Shown here piece after piece: positions 11,413 through 22,316 of a stretch of 64,000 nt of DNA (the first letter of the stretch is position 1; the number at the start of each line of letters is the position of its first letter). Made by a program: the position numbers and the translations under genes. Location: NCBI GenBank assembly GCA_009761415.1, contig QUOL01000017.1, positions 186,001 to 250,000 of the forward strand, read 5' to 3'. This DNA is from Sarcomyxa edulis. Lineage: Eukaryota > Basidiomycota > Agaricomycetes > Agaricales > Mycenaceae. Under the pieces are notes generated by a model. That model saw nothing but the letters and a program-made list of their open reading frames with translations. It had not been told where the DNA came from and did not search any database.

Positions 11413-13700
11413 CTAGATGACCTGCGTCGTATTCTGAAATCGAGTTTCATGAATGAGTTTCTCAGCGGCGCTCGACCGAGGCTTGATAACGCATTCGAAA
11501 GGGACAGGGTACCTAGCCAAAAGTAAGCACCACTCGCGAGCCTCAAGTTAAGGGGACTCACGATAGCATGCCACTCGTCACCTCCGCTTTCAATCGGACA
11601 GGATTGCCATGACTTTCGACCGGAGGCGCAATGTCGAATACTGCCAAAACTGACGCGACCATACTGTAAAGTGAGTTGTGACTCATGTGGCGTCCGGGAC
11701 ATATTCTATTATCAAACACTATTGTCAATCTATCTGGTGACGTGGAATGAATTACTGACCTTCTTCCGTACCCGAACGCGATGGTCGAGGGATCTCTGAT
11801 TGCAGGATTTGATTTACCATCCTTCAAGAAGCGTTCAGGTTTGAACAAAAGGGGATCTGGGTACATTTTTGGATCGTGAAGAATGGACCTGCGTCCGGAA
11901 TCAGAATGACATGAACTCTAACATCATTATAGCTAACCCACCAGCTGCTGCCTATGACAACGGCCCCCGCTGGAATGAAGTACCCATCGTACTCGTCGTC
12001 AGTGGTACAAGCGTGTGCAAGGCCTGTCGGGGACGTTAAGGATAGAAACGTTCCAGGAACACACAGTCTGACTGACCCAGCGGTACCACTAGTTGCCATC
12101 GCATGACTTCCTTCATTATTGCATGAACGTACGGAAGGGAATCATAGTCATCAAAATCTGGAAGCCGGTCTGTTCCAACGACGGCATCAATCTCTGCCTG
12201 TGCTTTGGTCTGTGCATCTGGAAACATGGCCATGGCTAAAAAAAAGAATTGAACAGCAGACATGGTCTGCTATTGAAGCATGTGACGTCAGATCCAAACT
12301 TGATCGCAAATGTCCTCGGTGCCCACCGTGTCAGCCCCGGCTGAACAAGGTGTTAGTTGATGGTACACAAAATATCAATCAAAGACAACTTACCCACGTA
12401 TGCAACACCTGCACAATTGCGTGCAATGATCTCTTCCTCCTCTTGTGACTCTCCATCCGGCAAGGCTTGTATGAGATTGGCAGCAACGGACAGTTCTGCA
12501 CCTCGGGCCTGTCAAAGATGTATGCAGTTCTGAAGTTGTGGTAGGAGTCAGCTGGACGTACCATAGAGTTTTTCACAGCGTCGAATGGGCGATGTATGAG
12601 TAAGTGGCTAAGTTCTTTCCAGCGAGCCGCCTTCTTCTTGAACCCAGCGCCCGGAAACCAAGACGGGACGTATCTCACTATCAGCCCAAGGGTCAAGGCA
12701 TGAGTTCTCGTGCCGACAAAAGTGGCCGGACATCTTACACATCGGAATGAGATCTACCATGAATGTCCCTGGGTTGCCTAAGCAAGAGTGAGACCCAATG
12801 AATATTACGATTCATAGGACGCAGTAATAAAAAGATTGACCGACCTGCTTGAGCGAACCCGTTCATCACCTTTTCAGCAATGGAAATATACGGATCATTT
12901 TCATCAGATATTTCGATACCGTAGGTCACTTTCATGATAACGGAAGAAAACGAGCTGCGTGAAGAGTCCGTTGAGATCACTCAAACATTACTAGAAGAGG
13001 CTCAGTATACTTACTGTCGGACATGGTGCAAAAGATTGTCAGGGGTGTCTAATAAACGACGAAGAAAAGCACGAGATTCTTGGAGCTGGAAGGGCCGGAA
13101 CTTCTCGGAAGCAGTAGGATGGAAATGTTGATGAAAGCAACGGCGATGCCGACGCCACCAGGATCCATACTGGTTGTACAGCATGTTCATCAGTGCACAG
13201 TAAGTGCCTTGTACGGAGAATGAACGCACCGGCATCAAGGAGAAGAAAGAATCCCCTCCCATTCTGATGCAAATAAGACACGCTTGAATTTGTATATGCT
13301 GTCGGGATGGACTCACAATTCATGGACCATTGGTAGGCGAACACGATCAGAATATAAGGATGACCGCTTTTCAAACATGTCGTAACACCTTTGCGCAGAC
13401 CCAAGAACGATTATCGATCGTCCCAGGACTTCAAGGTGGATAATATCACCTGGGTGACATATGAGGGGGTACAATGTGCACGATAAATGTTGAATACACG
13501 CCATATTGTTGAAACCACTTGTCGTAAACCAGCCATGGTTTATCGGTGGGAAAGTCGAATAGATTGCCAACGATGGGAAGCCCTTTGGGACCGGGAGGCA
13601 AAGGTAGTTGACTCGGTCTGGACTTTTTGTGATACCGCCAAAAAGCAAGCCAAACAAATATTACTGATACGAAAAAGGAGAACGTCGAGTCAGAATACAT
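11413..13700 (-). CDS. Cytochrome P450 monooxygenase, copy 2
   Basis: This is a paralog of the P450 at 5640-7939, with the same intron pattern and the same neighbouring spacer. The start at 13700 gives the anchor segment FFVSVIFVWLAFW, then QLPLPPGPKGLPIVGNLFD. Key motifs follow: I-helix AGADT, AEIDAVVGTDRLPDF, the ExxR-type helix KEVMRW, DDEYDGYFIPAGA, FKPERFLKDG, and a heme loop GRRICPGRHMSHNSLY interrupted by an intron at about 11705-11760. It ends KLIHETRFQNTTQVI, TAG at 11413-11415. I see no frame break. The two copies differ at many residues, so the duplication is not recent and their substrates may differ. Confidence 0.9.
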
Positions 13701-15193
13701 GGGTTAATGGAGAGGTGTTTTCGTGAACAATCGGCGACAAGGGAAGTGGCAGCTATCGTTGTTGTAGACAGTAGTCAGTCGTGGGTTCTCAATGACATGG
13801 AGAAGGGAATTGTTTTGATATATATGTGTAAAAATACTTGGAAGTCGAAGTTCCGTCAAATTCTGCGAATTTGCACCTGACTATACATTCTGCCGATGTG
13901 ACATAGAACTTCATCGGATGTAGAAAATTGAATCCAGAGACAGGCGAATACGTACCTTTCTCTGCCACAGTTCCACGCAACGACGTTCGTGTATCGCCGT
14001 GATACAATTCCTAGTGGATCAGGATGACGAAACACTTCCAATGCCGTGTGAGAGCTTTGGTAAGGACTGGCGTATCCTGTAAGTGCCCGCGCGCTCGTGA
14101 GATCCTATGCACCGACATTCGTGTGATTTACTCTCGATCGAGGTTGAGAACTCAAAGATGGGTGGAGCGGAAGAAACGAAGCATGTATACATTGTACCAC
14201 GCACCAATGCAAAGTTTGGAACTTCGGCAGCATTCTCGACCTGAGTGGATGGATAAGAAGTTTCAAGATGACAATGGTTGCGGAGATGTTGTGAGAAATT
14301 ACAACATGCGGCGACCATCTTTCGGAGCCGTAATGGAGTCCGATACTACACAACGAAGCTGCCCTGTCACTCCACGATCAACTACGCGAGTCGCACCCCG
14401 AGCAAGAAGTTATGGAGCTCAACGGAAATATCGGTAAGACCATCGAGACGTGACATTCTAGGAAAACGGGTACATGAACCCTCGCGTAGGCCGCTGTTCA
14501 TTGTCTCGGTAGAATAGATGGTTCAGGTGGTAAATTTTGGAGAATATTCGAAGCTGAAAAGTTGAAGACAAGTTGGATTTGAGTGGGATAAAACCATTGG
14601 CAAAAGCAAAAAGTCGCCTCGACCAAATCCGACCAATAGCCCGGAGCCTGTAGGGCAATAAGAGCAAATATGCTCCGACGGCCGGCCGCTCGCTCGAATA
14701 TTTCGAGTTGTCGTCCTTCCTGCTTATAATCCGCCTCGAACTAATCATGTATCCTTTCCTCCTACATAACAAATGGGCATGATATTTCTCATTTTTGGTG
14801 TCGGAAATCCGCTTCAAAGAATCGAAATTGTAAGTCAGATCGCTCCCAACTGACATGGACTTGCCTGGGGACGTTACGATTCATCATCACCATACAACTC
14901 ATCTCGTTCTCTCTTACGTTCACTGGGGACTACCGTGACTTTGCGAGAGGTCTAGCAGTGTGTATACGAACCACTATCCTCGTTTTTACACCCATCACTA
15001 CCGGACGGCCTGGACCGATTTGAGGCCGCGATGCGCTGGCGACAAAACACCATAGACGTGTTCTCTCTCACACGACTCGAATATCCAGTCCCGAATTACA
15101 TCAATCGCACTACTCATAGCTATCACTAGTACCTAGCTGACATTCACTACAGACACTCTATCGAAACCTGAAGCCTGAGGCCTGAGGTCTGAC
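13701..15193. other. Duplicated spacer upstream of P450 copy 2
   Basis: Up to about 14890 this is the second copy of the spacer at 7940-9720 and carries the same degraded reading frames. From 14890 to 15193 it becomes unique sequence and should hold the promoter of the membrane-protein gene that follows. I recognise no intact gene. Confidence 0.45.
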
Positions 15194-16226
15194 ATGGCAG
15201 CTCTCCTACAACTAGTTTCCGACGTGTTTCTGTTCATCACAACAACTCAGGTGCATCCCACCTATTTCCCTTATCTGATCGCACCTACCCTTCATGCAGC
15301 TAGGTATGTACTTCGTTGAATGTCATGAGAATCACTGATAGTAATCCTCGATCAAGAGTATCGATAGCGTTCCAAGCGAATGCACGAAAAGCACAAAGTC
15401 GAGGGCTACCTGCTCAGAACTGGGGAACGTATCTCGCTGGATATTTGGTCATGGTACGTCCTATCACGCGTTTCCCTCGTCAAGACTAAGGAAGACTGAC
15501 TGACCTTGGTTGCCAAAAATATAGGCTTGGGGCGGCACCCTATCATCACATGTCCTACTCTCCCTTCCACCTCCTCCCTTATATTCATTTCACCCTTACA
15601 TCAACTACTTATCCACCCATCTCCTACTAACACTCGTTTTCAATTACTTCCCCAACCTCCTCGACAGCACCCAAGCCCTCGACACTTTCATATTCCCCCT
15701 CGACGCCATCCTTCGCGTCAACTCTATAACATCCACCCTAACTCTTCTCTCCATCCCCAACCTCAACTCCGATCCACTACAACCCCCTTCACCCACACCC
15801 ATAACAATCAGCCCAAGCAACCCCCTCCTCTCTACCTCCCCTCTATTCCGACTCATCCTCAGCGCAGTCGCCTGCGCAGGCGGCAGCGTCTCCGCCTCCA
15901 CTCTCTCTACATGGACTTCAGAATGGCGTGTCACGACCCCGGCGTTCCTGACTCCTCCCTCTCGTGGATGGAAGGGAGGTGCGTTGGGGTCTTTGGATGT
16001 TTGGAGTGGGGCCCTGGCAGGTCTTATATACGATATGCTCACCGCATGCCCTGCATACCAAGGTCTGTTGATGCGGATCCCGGAGTTGAGTGTTATGGAT
16101 CCTGTTCAGGCGAAAGCGGTGGCTGTTTTGTTTTTGTCTGGATGTCATGCGTGGAAAGCCTCGGTATTGGTTTCTGCGGAAGAGAGTGCGAGGGGGAGGA
16201 AAGTTGCGAAGACTAAGACACAGTAG
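15194..16226 (+). CDS. Multi-pass membrane protein, TRIC channel-like
   Basis: There are three exons, 15194-15303, 15357-15453 and 15525-16226, with a summed length of 303 codons including the stop. The protein has about seven hydrophobic segments. The order of features resembles trimeric intracellular cation (TRIC) channels. An SRGLPAQNW stretch precedes a Gly-rich helix (YLVMAWGGTLSSHVLL). Then comes FPLDAILR, comparable to the conserved CPLD in TRIC. Next is a CAGGS segment comparable to the TRIC KGSG region, then a W-rich loop and a final helix pair. TRIC proteins conduct K+ as counter-ion during ER calcium release. The resemblance is by eye and distant, so another membrane family is possible. 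The 3' end faces the minus-strand cyclase gene 111 bp away. Confidence 0.6.
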
Positions 16227-16337
16227 GATTTCTCTATATTTATCTCTATCTTTTGTGATTGTTATACTGTTGGAAGGATAAAACTTACACATTTATTTCG
16301 TTGTCGAATAAATACATGAAACGAATTCACCGAATCC

Positions 16338-17979
16338 TCAATCCAACCAGATAGCATGACTCCCTCCTTGCATCACCTCGTCTCCTCTTGAATCGTCAGC
16401 AGGTAACTCAGCTACAACGCGAATTCCTTCGCTATTCTCTCCATCCCATTCTAACACCCTCACTGCGCCCGATTTCAGTCCTTCCTCATCATCAGTAAGT
16501 ACTATCCACACAGGCGTCCCAAACCTATCCTTAGAGCTGCTCCCCATCCCCATCTCCAACTCGGACTTGGCTAACAACTCTATAGCATTCGCCTTCCCAC
16601 CCGACGTCGGCGTTTCCCATCGTTCCACATATCCATCTCCTACCTCCTCGCCTCTCTCACCGTCACCGTCACCGTCACCCTCAAACTCGCGTCCATCAAT
16701 CAACCCATCTTCTCTCAACCTCCACACCCCAACCCACCCCCTCGTACCCGGTACTGCACCACGCGTTGTCGTGAATATGTGCCTGGGGGATGGGTAGAGC
16801 GCGGTAGGTGGTGAGAGGGCGAGTGTGTCGCCTCTGAATTTGGGTGTAGGTGGGGTATTGGTGTCGGTGTCGGTGTGAGAGTTGTTAGTGGTAGTCGTGT
16901 CGTCAGTCCGTAGATGAGATGGGATGAGGGAACGGGATTGGATGTGTGATAGAATTTGGGGTGTGGAAGTTGCGTTGGGTTCAGTGTTAGTAGTGATATC
17001 GTTTATGAGGTATACGTCTAGGTAGTTTGCTGGGAAGGAATTGGACGATCGGCTCAGAGGAACGAAAGTGTATTATAATGATAGACTTACAGTGCTCTGT
17101 AACAACGTACAGAATCTTTCCGTTGGGGTGCACTTTGAGATGACGAGGACCATCGTGGGGACGGGGACTGTGGGTTGTACATAGATGGGTGAGAAGGGGA
17201 GCTTCAAGGGGTTGTGTTGTGTTGGTAGATCGGATGGTGTACGTCTCGATAGAGTTGGTCCCCCTAGAACGATTAGACAATTGGACATGACTGCTCTCAA
17301 ATAAATGGGATGGACTTACAGGACAGGTATAAACGCGTAACCTTGTGAAGATATCTCCACGGCATGCGATCCATATCTCTGTTGAATGAAGGTTAAGGAG
17401 CGTGTAGAACGAAGACTCGAGACGTACCAGTGCAATTCTTGTCTTATCAGCATTCTCTAGCTCATCTTCTGGCACGAACAGCATTTGCTGGACCTTCGTT
17501 ACAAAGCCACCCGTTGATGGATCGACGAGGTGAACTTCGCCTGTAGGACCGCCCGTAGAATACAGATGGGTATATGGAGGCGGAAGGGATATATACGACG
17601 AGGTCGCCGCTATGTAACTAGATTAATCAAGAACCGATATATACCACAGAACCGTGTACGCACTGATAGGAGCATCGTTGATGTGGTTCACGCTCCAGTC
17701 ATCGCGTTCGACTGCCCAATTACTTAGGAGCGGTGGCAAGGCCCAGCTGGTCGTATAAACGCGTGTTTTCTCTGGATTCGTCGCAAGATATTGATGTGGT
17801 CCGAACGCTGGAATCGTTCTGCTGAGAGATAGAGAACCGCTGTGGGTGGCTGTTGTATATGTAAAGACGAGCAGAAACAACGACAGGGATCGGAATGAGC
17901 CTGCTAAGATGTGATGTACAGTGGTTCCATTGAAATATACGTCTTGCACGAAAGGTATTTGGTCGACGTTCACGTCCAT
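16338..17979 (-). CDS. 3-carboxymuconate cyclase-like propeller lactonase
   Basis: This resembles fungal 3-carboxy-cis,cis-muconate lactonizing enzyme (CMLE), a seven-bladed beta-propeller that cyclises carboxymuconate in the beta-ketoadipate pathway. The start at 17979 gives MDVNVDQIPFVQDVYFNG followed by the first-blade VHHILAGSF. Later blades include TNPEKTRVYTTSWA and SPRPHDGPRHLKVHPNGK, with ILYVVTEH, the characteristic blade carrying an R-H pair. The end contains GGKANAIELLA, VWIVLTDDEEG, VAELPA and GGSHAIWLD, TGA at 16338-16340. At least four introns are seen (about 17610-17660, 17260-17310, 17030-17090 and 16790-17000); inner borders are approximate. It is divergently paired with an intradiol dioxygenase, which supports the pathway assignment. 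Other propeller lactonases remain possible. Confidence 0.78.
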
Positions 17980-18383
17980 GACAGGAAGTCCTTGGAGAAT
18001 TCATGTCGGTGAGAGAGTTGTGGGTGCATGTGGGCGTACGACTCGGAGTTGGCCGATCGGTTGCCGATCGTGGATGAATCCTTCACACGGTCTCGGCGAC
18101 GATTGGTTTCGAACTTTTATCTCGATGTCCACGGTAGTCCACCTTGTTCAACAACGATTTCTCTTTTTTTCTATCCAAAACTTGTCGACGATTCGGTTCT
18201 AGTAGTACTGGCTTTGTCTGACCTATTGATTGGTCGGATCAACCACTGGGGGCCTCTGGAACCTTGTCCAGCTGACGATACGGCTTCGAATTCCCAACGG
18301 ATTCCACGAGCGAAGCGGCCCACTATGGATATTTATAAGACATACTGCATACCGATGCGAGTAACTTAAAAAGACTCTCCACC
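17980..18383. promoter_or_regulatory. Shared divergent promoter of cyclase and dioxygenase
   Basis: These 404 bp separate two start codons on opposite strands, so both promoters must lie here. A TATA-like TTATAAGAC sits at about 18333, roughly 50 bp before the dioxygenase ATG. The arrangement favours joint control of the two genes. No specific regulator site is proposed. Confidence 0.6.
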
Positions 18384-19840
18384 ATGTTACTCCCAGCATT
18401 CTTGTTTCTTTTCTTGTTTGGAACGGTAGCAGCGCACAAAAACCCGAAAACACCACAAGAAATCGAGGTTCAACGAGCGTTGCAAGCCGCTGCATATCAC
18501 GTTTGTATTCTTATCCACTTCTTTGCTCGCTTGTACTCATATAGTTGCTCATCTCAGTGCGCACCAGCGGTAGCAGAATTCACCGCAGCTCGTAAACGCT
18601 CCTGGGCACAGAAAGTCCTCGCAGGAAATCCCACCCTTCCGGGATTCTCTGATCTCTTCAAGGAAGACACATACGCCGACTATGCTCCTGGAGGAATACA
18701 AGACACGCACCAGAATCCTTCGCTGATGAGTTGTACGCCTGTGACAGAGACCAAGATCGAGAACAATACGTGTGTCCTAGGTACATGTCAAGTCTATGAT
18801 TGTTATCGTTTGCTTACTTGGATATATCTGCGCAGCTCCTGAAGTAACGGAAGGACCATACTATCATACTTACGGACATCCTATACGCCAGAATATCGCA
18901 GAATATCAGTTTGGTCTGCTCACTGTCCGTGTCTCACTCACCTTCTCTGGTTCTTCTACATACTGACTTGCTTATAGCTTCTTGACATCGGCGTCATTGA
19001 CGTCAACACATGCGCACCACTTCCAAACGTTCTCGTTGATATCTGGCAGGCGAACGCGACAGGCCATTATGCGGGCCACCCAGAGCCTGAGAGTTGGCTC
19101 GTTAAAGAGAAACCGCAGGTATGTTCTCTGATACTTTTTACATACTTCCTTCATTTCTGATAATGACACTGACACAGGTAGGAGGAAAACGTTCTGGCCT
19201 CTTGACGCGTTTCCCGCGCACGAAACCCGAAGAGACGTGGTTACGCGGAGCATGGCCAACTGACGCAAATGGTGTCGCGCAATTTACGAGTTGAGACCTT
19301 ATCCTCACCTAATAACACCTACATTGAAGCTAACTCTCATCCCATAGCTATCTTCCCAGGGTACTACACCGGCCGAGCCACACACATCCACACGAAAGTC
19401 TTTCCCGAATGGAGTGTACTTCCCAATGGGACGTTCGAGGCTGGACGGTTGAGTCATACGGGCCAGTTCTTTTTCGATGATGAAATCAATCTGCAAATTG
19501 ATAAGGTATGTCCTTCTTCCCTTCCCCTTTCTCCATATCTCACTCGTTGCTGAAACAATGTTCGGAAGATGTGGCCATACTACACGAACCCGATTCGCAC
19601 AACTTACGGCCGTACGAGGAACTGGCGCGATTCGCTCAACATATTCGAGGATTCGCATGGCCCCGAGGGGAATTATAACCCTGTGTTCGATCTGCATATG
19701 CTGGGATCAGTGTTGGGACAGGGACTTATTGGGTATATCACCATGGTGTGCTCTGTTTTTGTGTTCAGGTTGTTAGAAATTGACAGGTCTTCAAGGGCGT
19801 TAACGCGAGCGCTTCGTATGAGAATGTTTGGAAGCAATGA
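18384..19840 (+). CDS. Secreted intradiol ring-cleavage dioxygenase
   Basis: This is a non-heme Fe(III) enzyme that cleaves catechol-type rings between the two hydroxyls to give muconates. The start at 18384 gives a signal peptide (MLLPAFLFLFLFGTVAAHK). The catalytic domain begins APEVTEGPYY, supplying the first Tyr ligand. It continues with LDIGVIDVNTCAPLPNVLVDIWQANATGHYAG, broken by introns, then TRFPRTKPEETWLRGAWPTDANG. IFPGYYTGRATHIHTKV contains the second Tyr and the two His ligands. The stop is TGA at 19838-19840. At least six introns are present, one splitting the ALQAAAYH/CAPAV region. The secreted form is typical of wood- and litter-decay fungi handling phenolics outside the cell. 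Iron ligands are complete, so activity is expected. Confidence 0.9.
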
Positions 19841-20542
19841 GCGAATTCGGCAGGGGTATACGTATACATAAGTAGGTAATGTCCACGATCTCACTCGGAA
19901 TATAAATTCGACACGGTGTTATCGCATTGTTGACGTCCGTGACTCCGTGCAATCTTCCACCTTGTCGGGATAAGGTCTTCGTTTCGTCTATTTTCTCAGG
20001 TTGGTGGCTTCGATCAGCTTGAGCAGTGCTATACATCGCGACCACGGGCCCGAGTCGCATGGTAATTGCGACGTTCGACAAGGTGAGTCTTCAATGTCTC
20101 TCTCACTCATGCGAGCGAGGATGACTCATGTGTACTCCTTTTCCACTTCCAGAACCCCAACATGAAACCAACAGTTTTCCAAGATCTCAATCTGCAAGCA
20201 GCAAGTCACAAATGTATAATGTTGATGTCATGTCACGATAGTGAGATTATCTTGTCTCTGTGAAATGCACTTCAAGCAAAACCTTGCACGCTCAATGCAT
20301 CAAATTATCCAATTGACGATACTAGTTTGTGTAAATATCTGAAGCAATCATTTTTTCGCTTGCCCGTAATCTATCTTCGGACGTCGAAGTGGTGTGGCAC
20401 CCGCCATGTTGTATCAATTCTTCGCAAATCGTGCTGAGTACATTCACATCCGTTCGTGTCCATTTACCAATCCGTCTCCCTAGGATACTAATAACATCTA
20501 TCTAGGTCAAGACCTCGTGCATCCCTTACCATCGCATCCAAA
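19841..20542. other. Intergenic, 5' flank of the Cry-like gene
   Basis: This is about 700 bp between two plus-strand genes. It holds the dioxygenase 3' flank and the promoter of the next gene. I see no coding signature, repeat or RNA. Confidence 0.4.
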
Positions 20543-21913
20543 ATGTCTACAGAATCTGGCACTGATGAGCAAGCAGCGTCTTCAATCGTCGAGATCTGGG
20601 AACAGTTCGTACTCGATGCTCGACCTCCATCTCTTCCCTCTTCTCCTCCGTCTTCATCCCTGGAACTCCCTGATGATATCAACACCGACAGCCTCGAGAA
20701 CGCACCTCCGATCCCAGAGTTTTCACCAGACGCAATCACATCGTCATCAGACCTACAATCCCTACTAGATATACCTTCTACCTTACAACTATCCTTGCGA
20801 TCTTCCGATCAGCTGAACCAACTGATCTGGGATGGCGTGGGGCAGGCTGTAGCATTTGGTCTCGGCCTCATCCCAGGCGTGGGCCCCGTAATAGGGACCG
20901 TATTCGCATTCATGTGGGATAAATTAGGCCAGACATCCTCATCTCCCAACCCACTTATCGCCTTTCACAACCGCATCATCGCATATATCGGACAATCCAT
21001 CAGTCTCAACAATGTCCAGGAACAGATCCGTAGGGGTAAAGAAAAACTGGAAGGGATCGAGACTGTCGGCCGGGAATACCGTCAGGCGTATCAGACCTGG
21101 AAGCAGGCTCCTGGTGACACTCACAGGAAAGAGGTCTTGCGAATGGAGTTCATCACTCTGAAGAACATGCTTCTCGAAGCCACTTCTATATATTGGGCAG
21201 AGAACAGTCCGCGCTACTTACTCCACATGGGCTGCGTCGTATCCACCATGATATTCGCCCTCCTCCGCGACGTTGCAGCACAGGGCACTCAATGGGGGTT
21301 TGGAACCGCCAATATTCAAGACTTTCATACCACGATGAGAGCGCATAGAGATTATGTCGTAGCTCGATGTCGCTCGTTCCGGGAGTTGGATTTCACCTCC
21401 GCTGCTACTTTCTTATACATCCACCCATCGTTCAGATTCCTCGGTAATGGTCGACGATCCATCAAGCTCCTCATAACGTTCCAGCAGAGTAGAGCAGTGC
21501 TATCCGCAGACGCCGTTCACGTCGTCAACGGTTGGTCGTTGATGAACGAAAGTCAGAGCGGCGTTCAAGTTAAACGGACTGCATTCTACAGCGGTCTCAG
21601 CCATCAATCTGCTCTCCTCGTCCCGATTTTTCCGAATCCCAACTCGTATGCTAGCGGCGTCATCACTTTCAACCGCGATGGTATTTTCGATATCAGGATT
21701 CTCACTACCCTCAGCGCTGGTAATGGACATATCAATATTAACGGAAAGCTTTACCCTTATAAAAGTTTACCTGCGGATCCAGAGGACAGGTTCTTCTTCA
21801 TAATCAGAGGGATTAGAACTATCGGGAGAAAACTTCAGTTTATGGCAAGGAAGGAAGGACCGAATGCAACTAGTGCCGTCTTCCTGGCAGATTTCATCAT
21901 CACCCCGTCGTAG
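20543..21913 (+). CDS. Intronless protein with Cry delta-endotoxin N-domain-like region
   Basis: This single open frame of 456 residues has no introns, unlike almost every neighbour. The first 85 residues are Ser/Pro-rich and disordered. Residues 95-275 resemble the helical pore-forming domain of bacterial crystal toxins. There is a hydrophobic hairpin-like AVAFGLGLIPGVGPVIGTVF (102-121), amphipathic helices with LEGIETVGREYRQAYQTW, and STMIFALLRDVAAQGTQWGF (234-253), which matches the LLRDA...FG..WG pattern of that family. The C-terminal 150 residues look beta-rich and end AVFLADFIITPS, similar in place to the last strand of the third Cry domain. The middle receptor-binding prism is not evident. 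There is no signal peptide. The function is unknown; defence against animals or other microbes is one possibility. The family call is by eye. Confidence 0.65.
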   Translation: MSTESGTDEQAASSIVEIWEQFVLDARPPSLPSSPPSSSLELPDDINTDSLENAPPIPEFSPDAITSSSDLQSLLDIPSTLQLSLRSSDQLNQLIWDGVGQAVAFGLGLIPGVGPVIGTVFAFMWDKLGQTSSSPNPLIAFHNRIIAYIGQSISLNNVQEQIRRGKEKLEGIETVGREYRQAYQTWKQAPGDTHRKEVLRMEFITLKNMLLEATSIYWAENSPRYLLHMGCVVSTMIFALLRDVAAQGTQWGFGTANIQDFHTTMRAHRDYVVARCRSFRELDFTSAATFLYIHPSFRFLGNGRRSIKLLITFQQSRAVLSADAVHVVNGWSLMNESQSGVQVKRTAFYSGLSHQSALLVPIFPNPNSYASGVITFNRDGIFDIRILTTLSAGNGHININGKLYPYKSLPADPEDRFFFIIRGIRTIGRKLQFMARKEGPNATSAVFLADFIITPS

Positions 21914-22316
21914 AGGACCTCCACGTACGTTATGCTTCAATCTGTTATACGGGGTGTATTAGGATCGAATTCTGACATGATCCTTTTATAGATTGTAGCA
22001 GATTGAAAGGCAAGACTATACGTCTATCGATCGGAAGTCTCGATAAGAAACTAGTAGTTGTGTGGGCCTCCGAATTCTAGAATGGCAACAATGAATGACT
22101 GAATATGCACATAGTACTGTATTCAAATTCGTGTACACACGCTCTGAGGAGCACGACTCTCGAAATGAGACGAGGAAACCGTTTTTCTACAAGTCTGAAA
22201 GGTACTAAGCATATAAGATGGAAAACCTGACAATTTTCATTGCAGCTTTATCTCGAATCAAACGATATTTGATGTTGAACGATTGGACTATTGAATGAGA
22301 TCGCCACGTATGTAGC
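21914..22316. other. Intergenic, convergent 3' ends
   Basis: This region lies between the Cry-like gene (plus) and the kinase-like gene (minus). It is AT-richer than its flanks, and I see no gene in it. Confidence 0.4.

Larger units (their letters stand above)
5640..14890. repeat. Tandem segmental duplication carrying the P450 genes
   Basis: The block of about 5640-9720 is repeated in the same orientation at about 11413-14890, with an F-box gene between the copies. Each copy has a P450 gene (minus) plus a long upstream spacer. Shared spacer sequence is easy to find. A 61-base stretch at about 9459-9519 recurs at 14641-14702 with about one change. The ACAATGTATAC/AGCATTGTACC region, the GCCCGCGCGCTCGTGAGATCC stretch and a short reading frame beginning MSRLDG also recur. 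The first spacer is longer (1.8 against 1.2 kb) because it holds extra partly repeated sequence at about 8320-8620. Confidence 0.85.

Noticed and set aside
15506..16216. A 236-codon open frame within the TRIC-like gene
   Set aside because: It is the alternative frame of exon 3. The spliced frame ending at 16226 gives a coherent membrane protein in phase with the two upstream exons.
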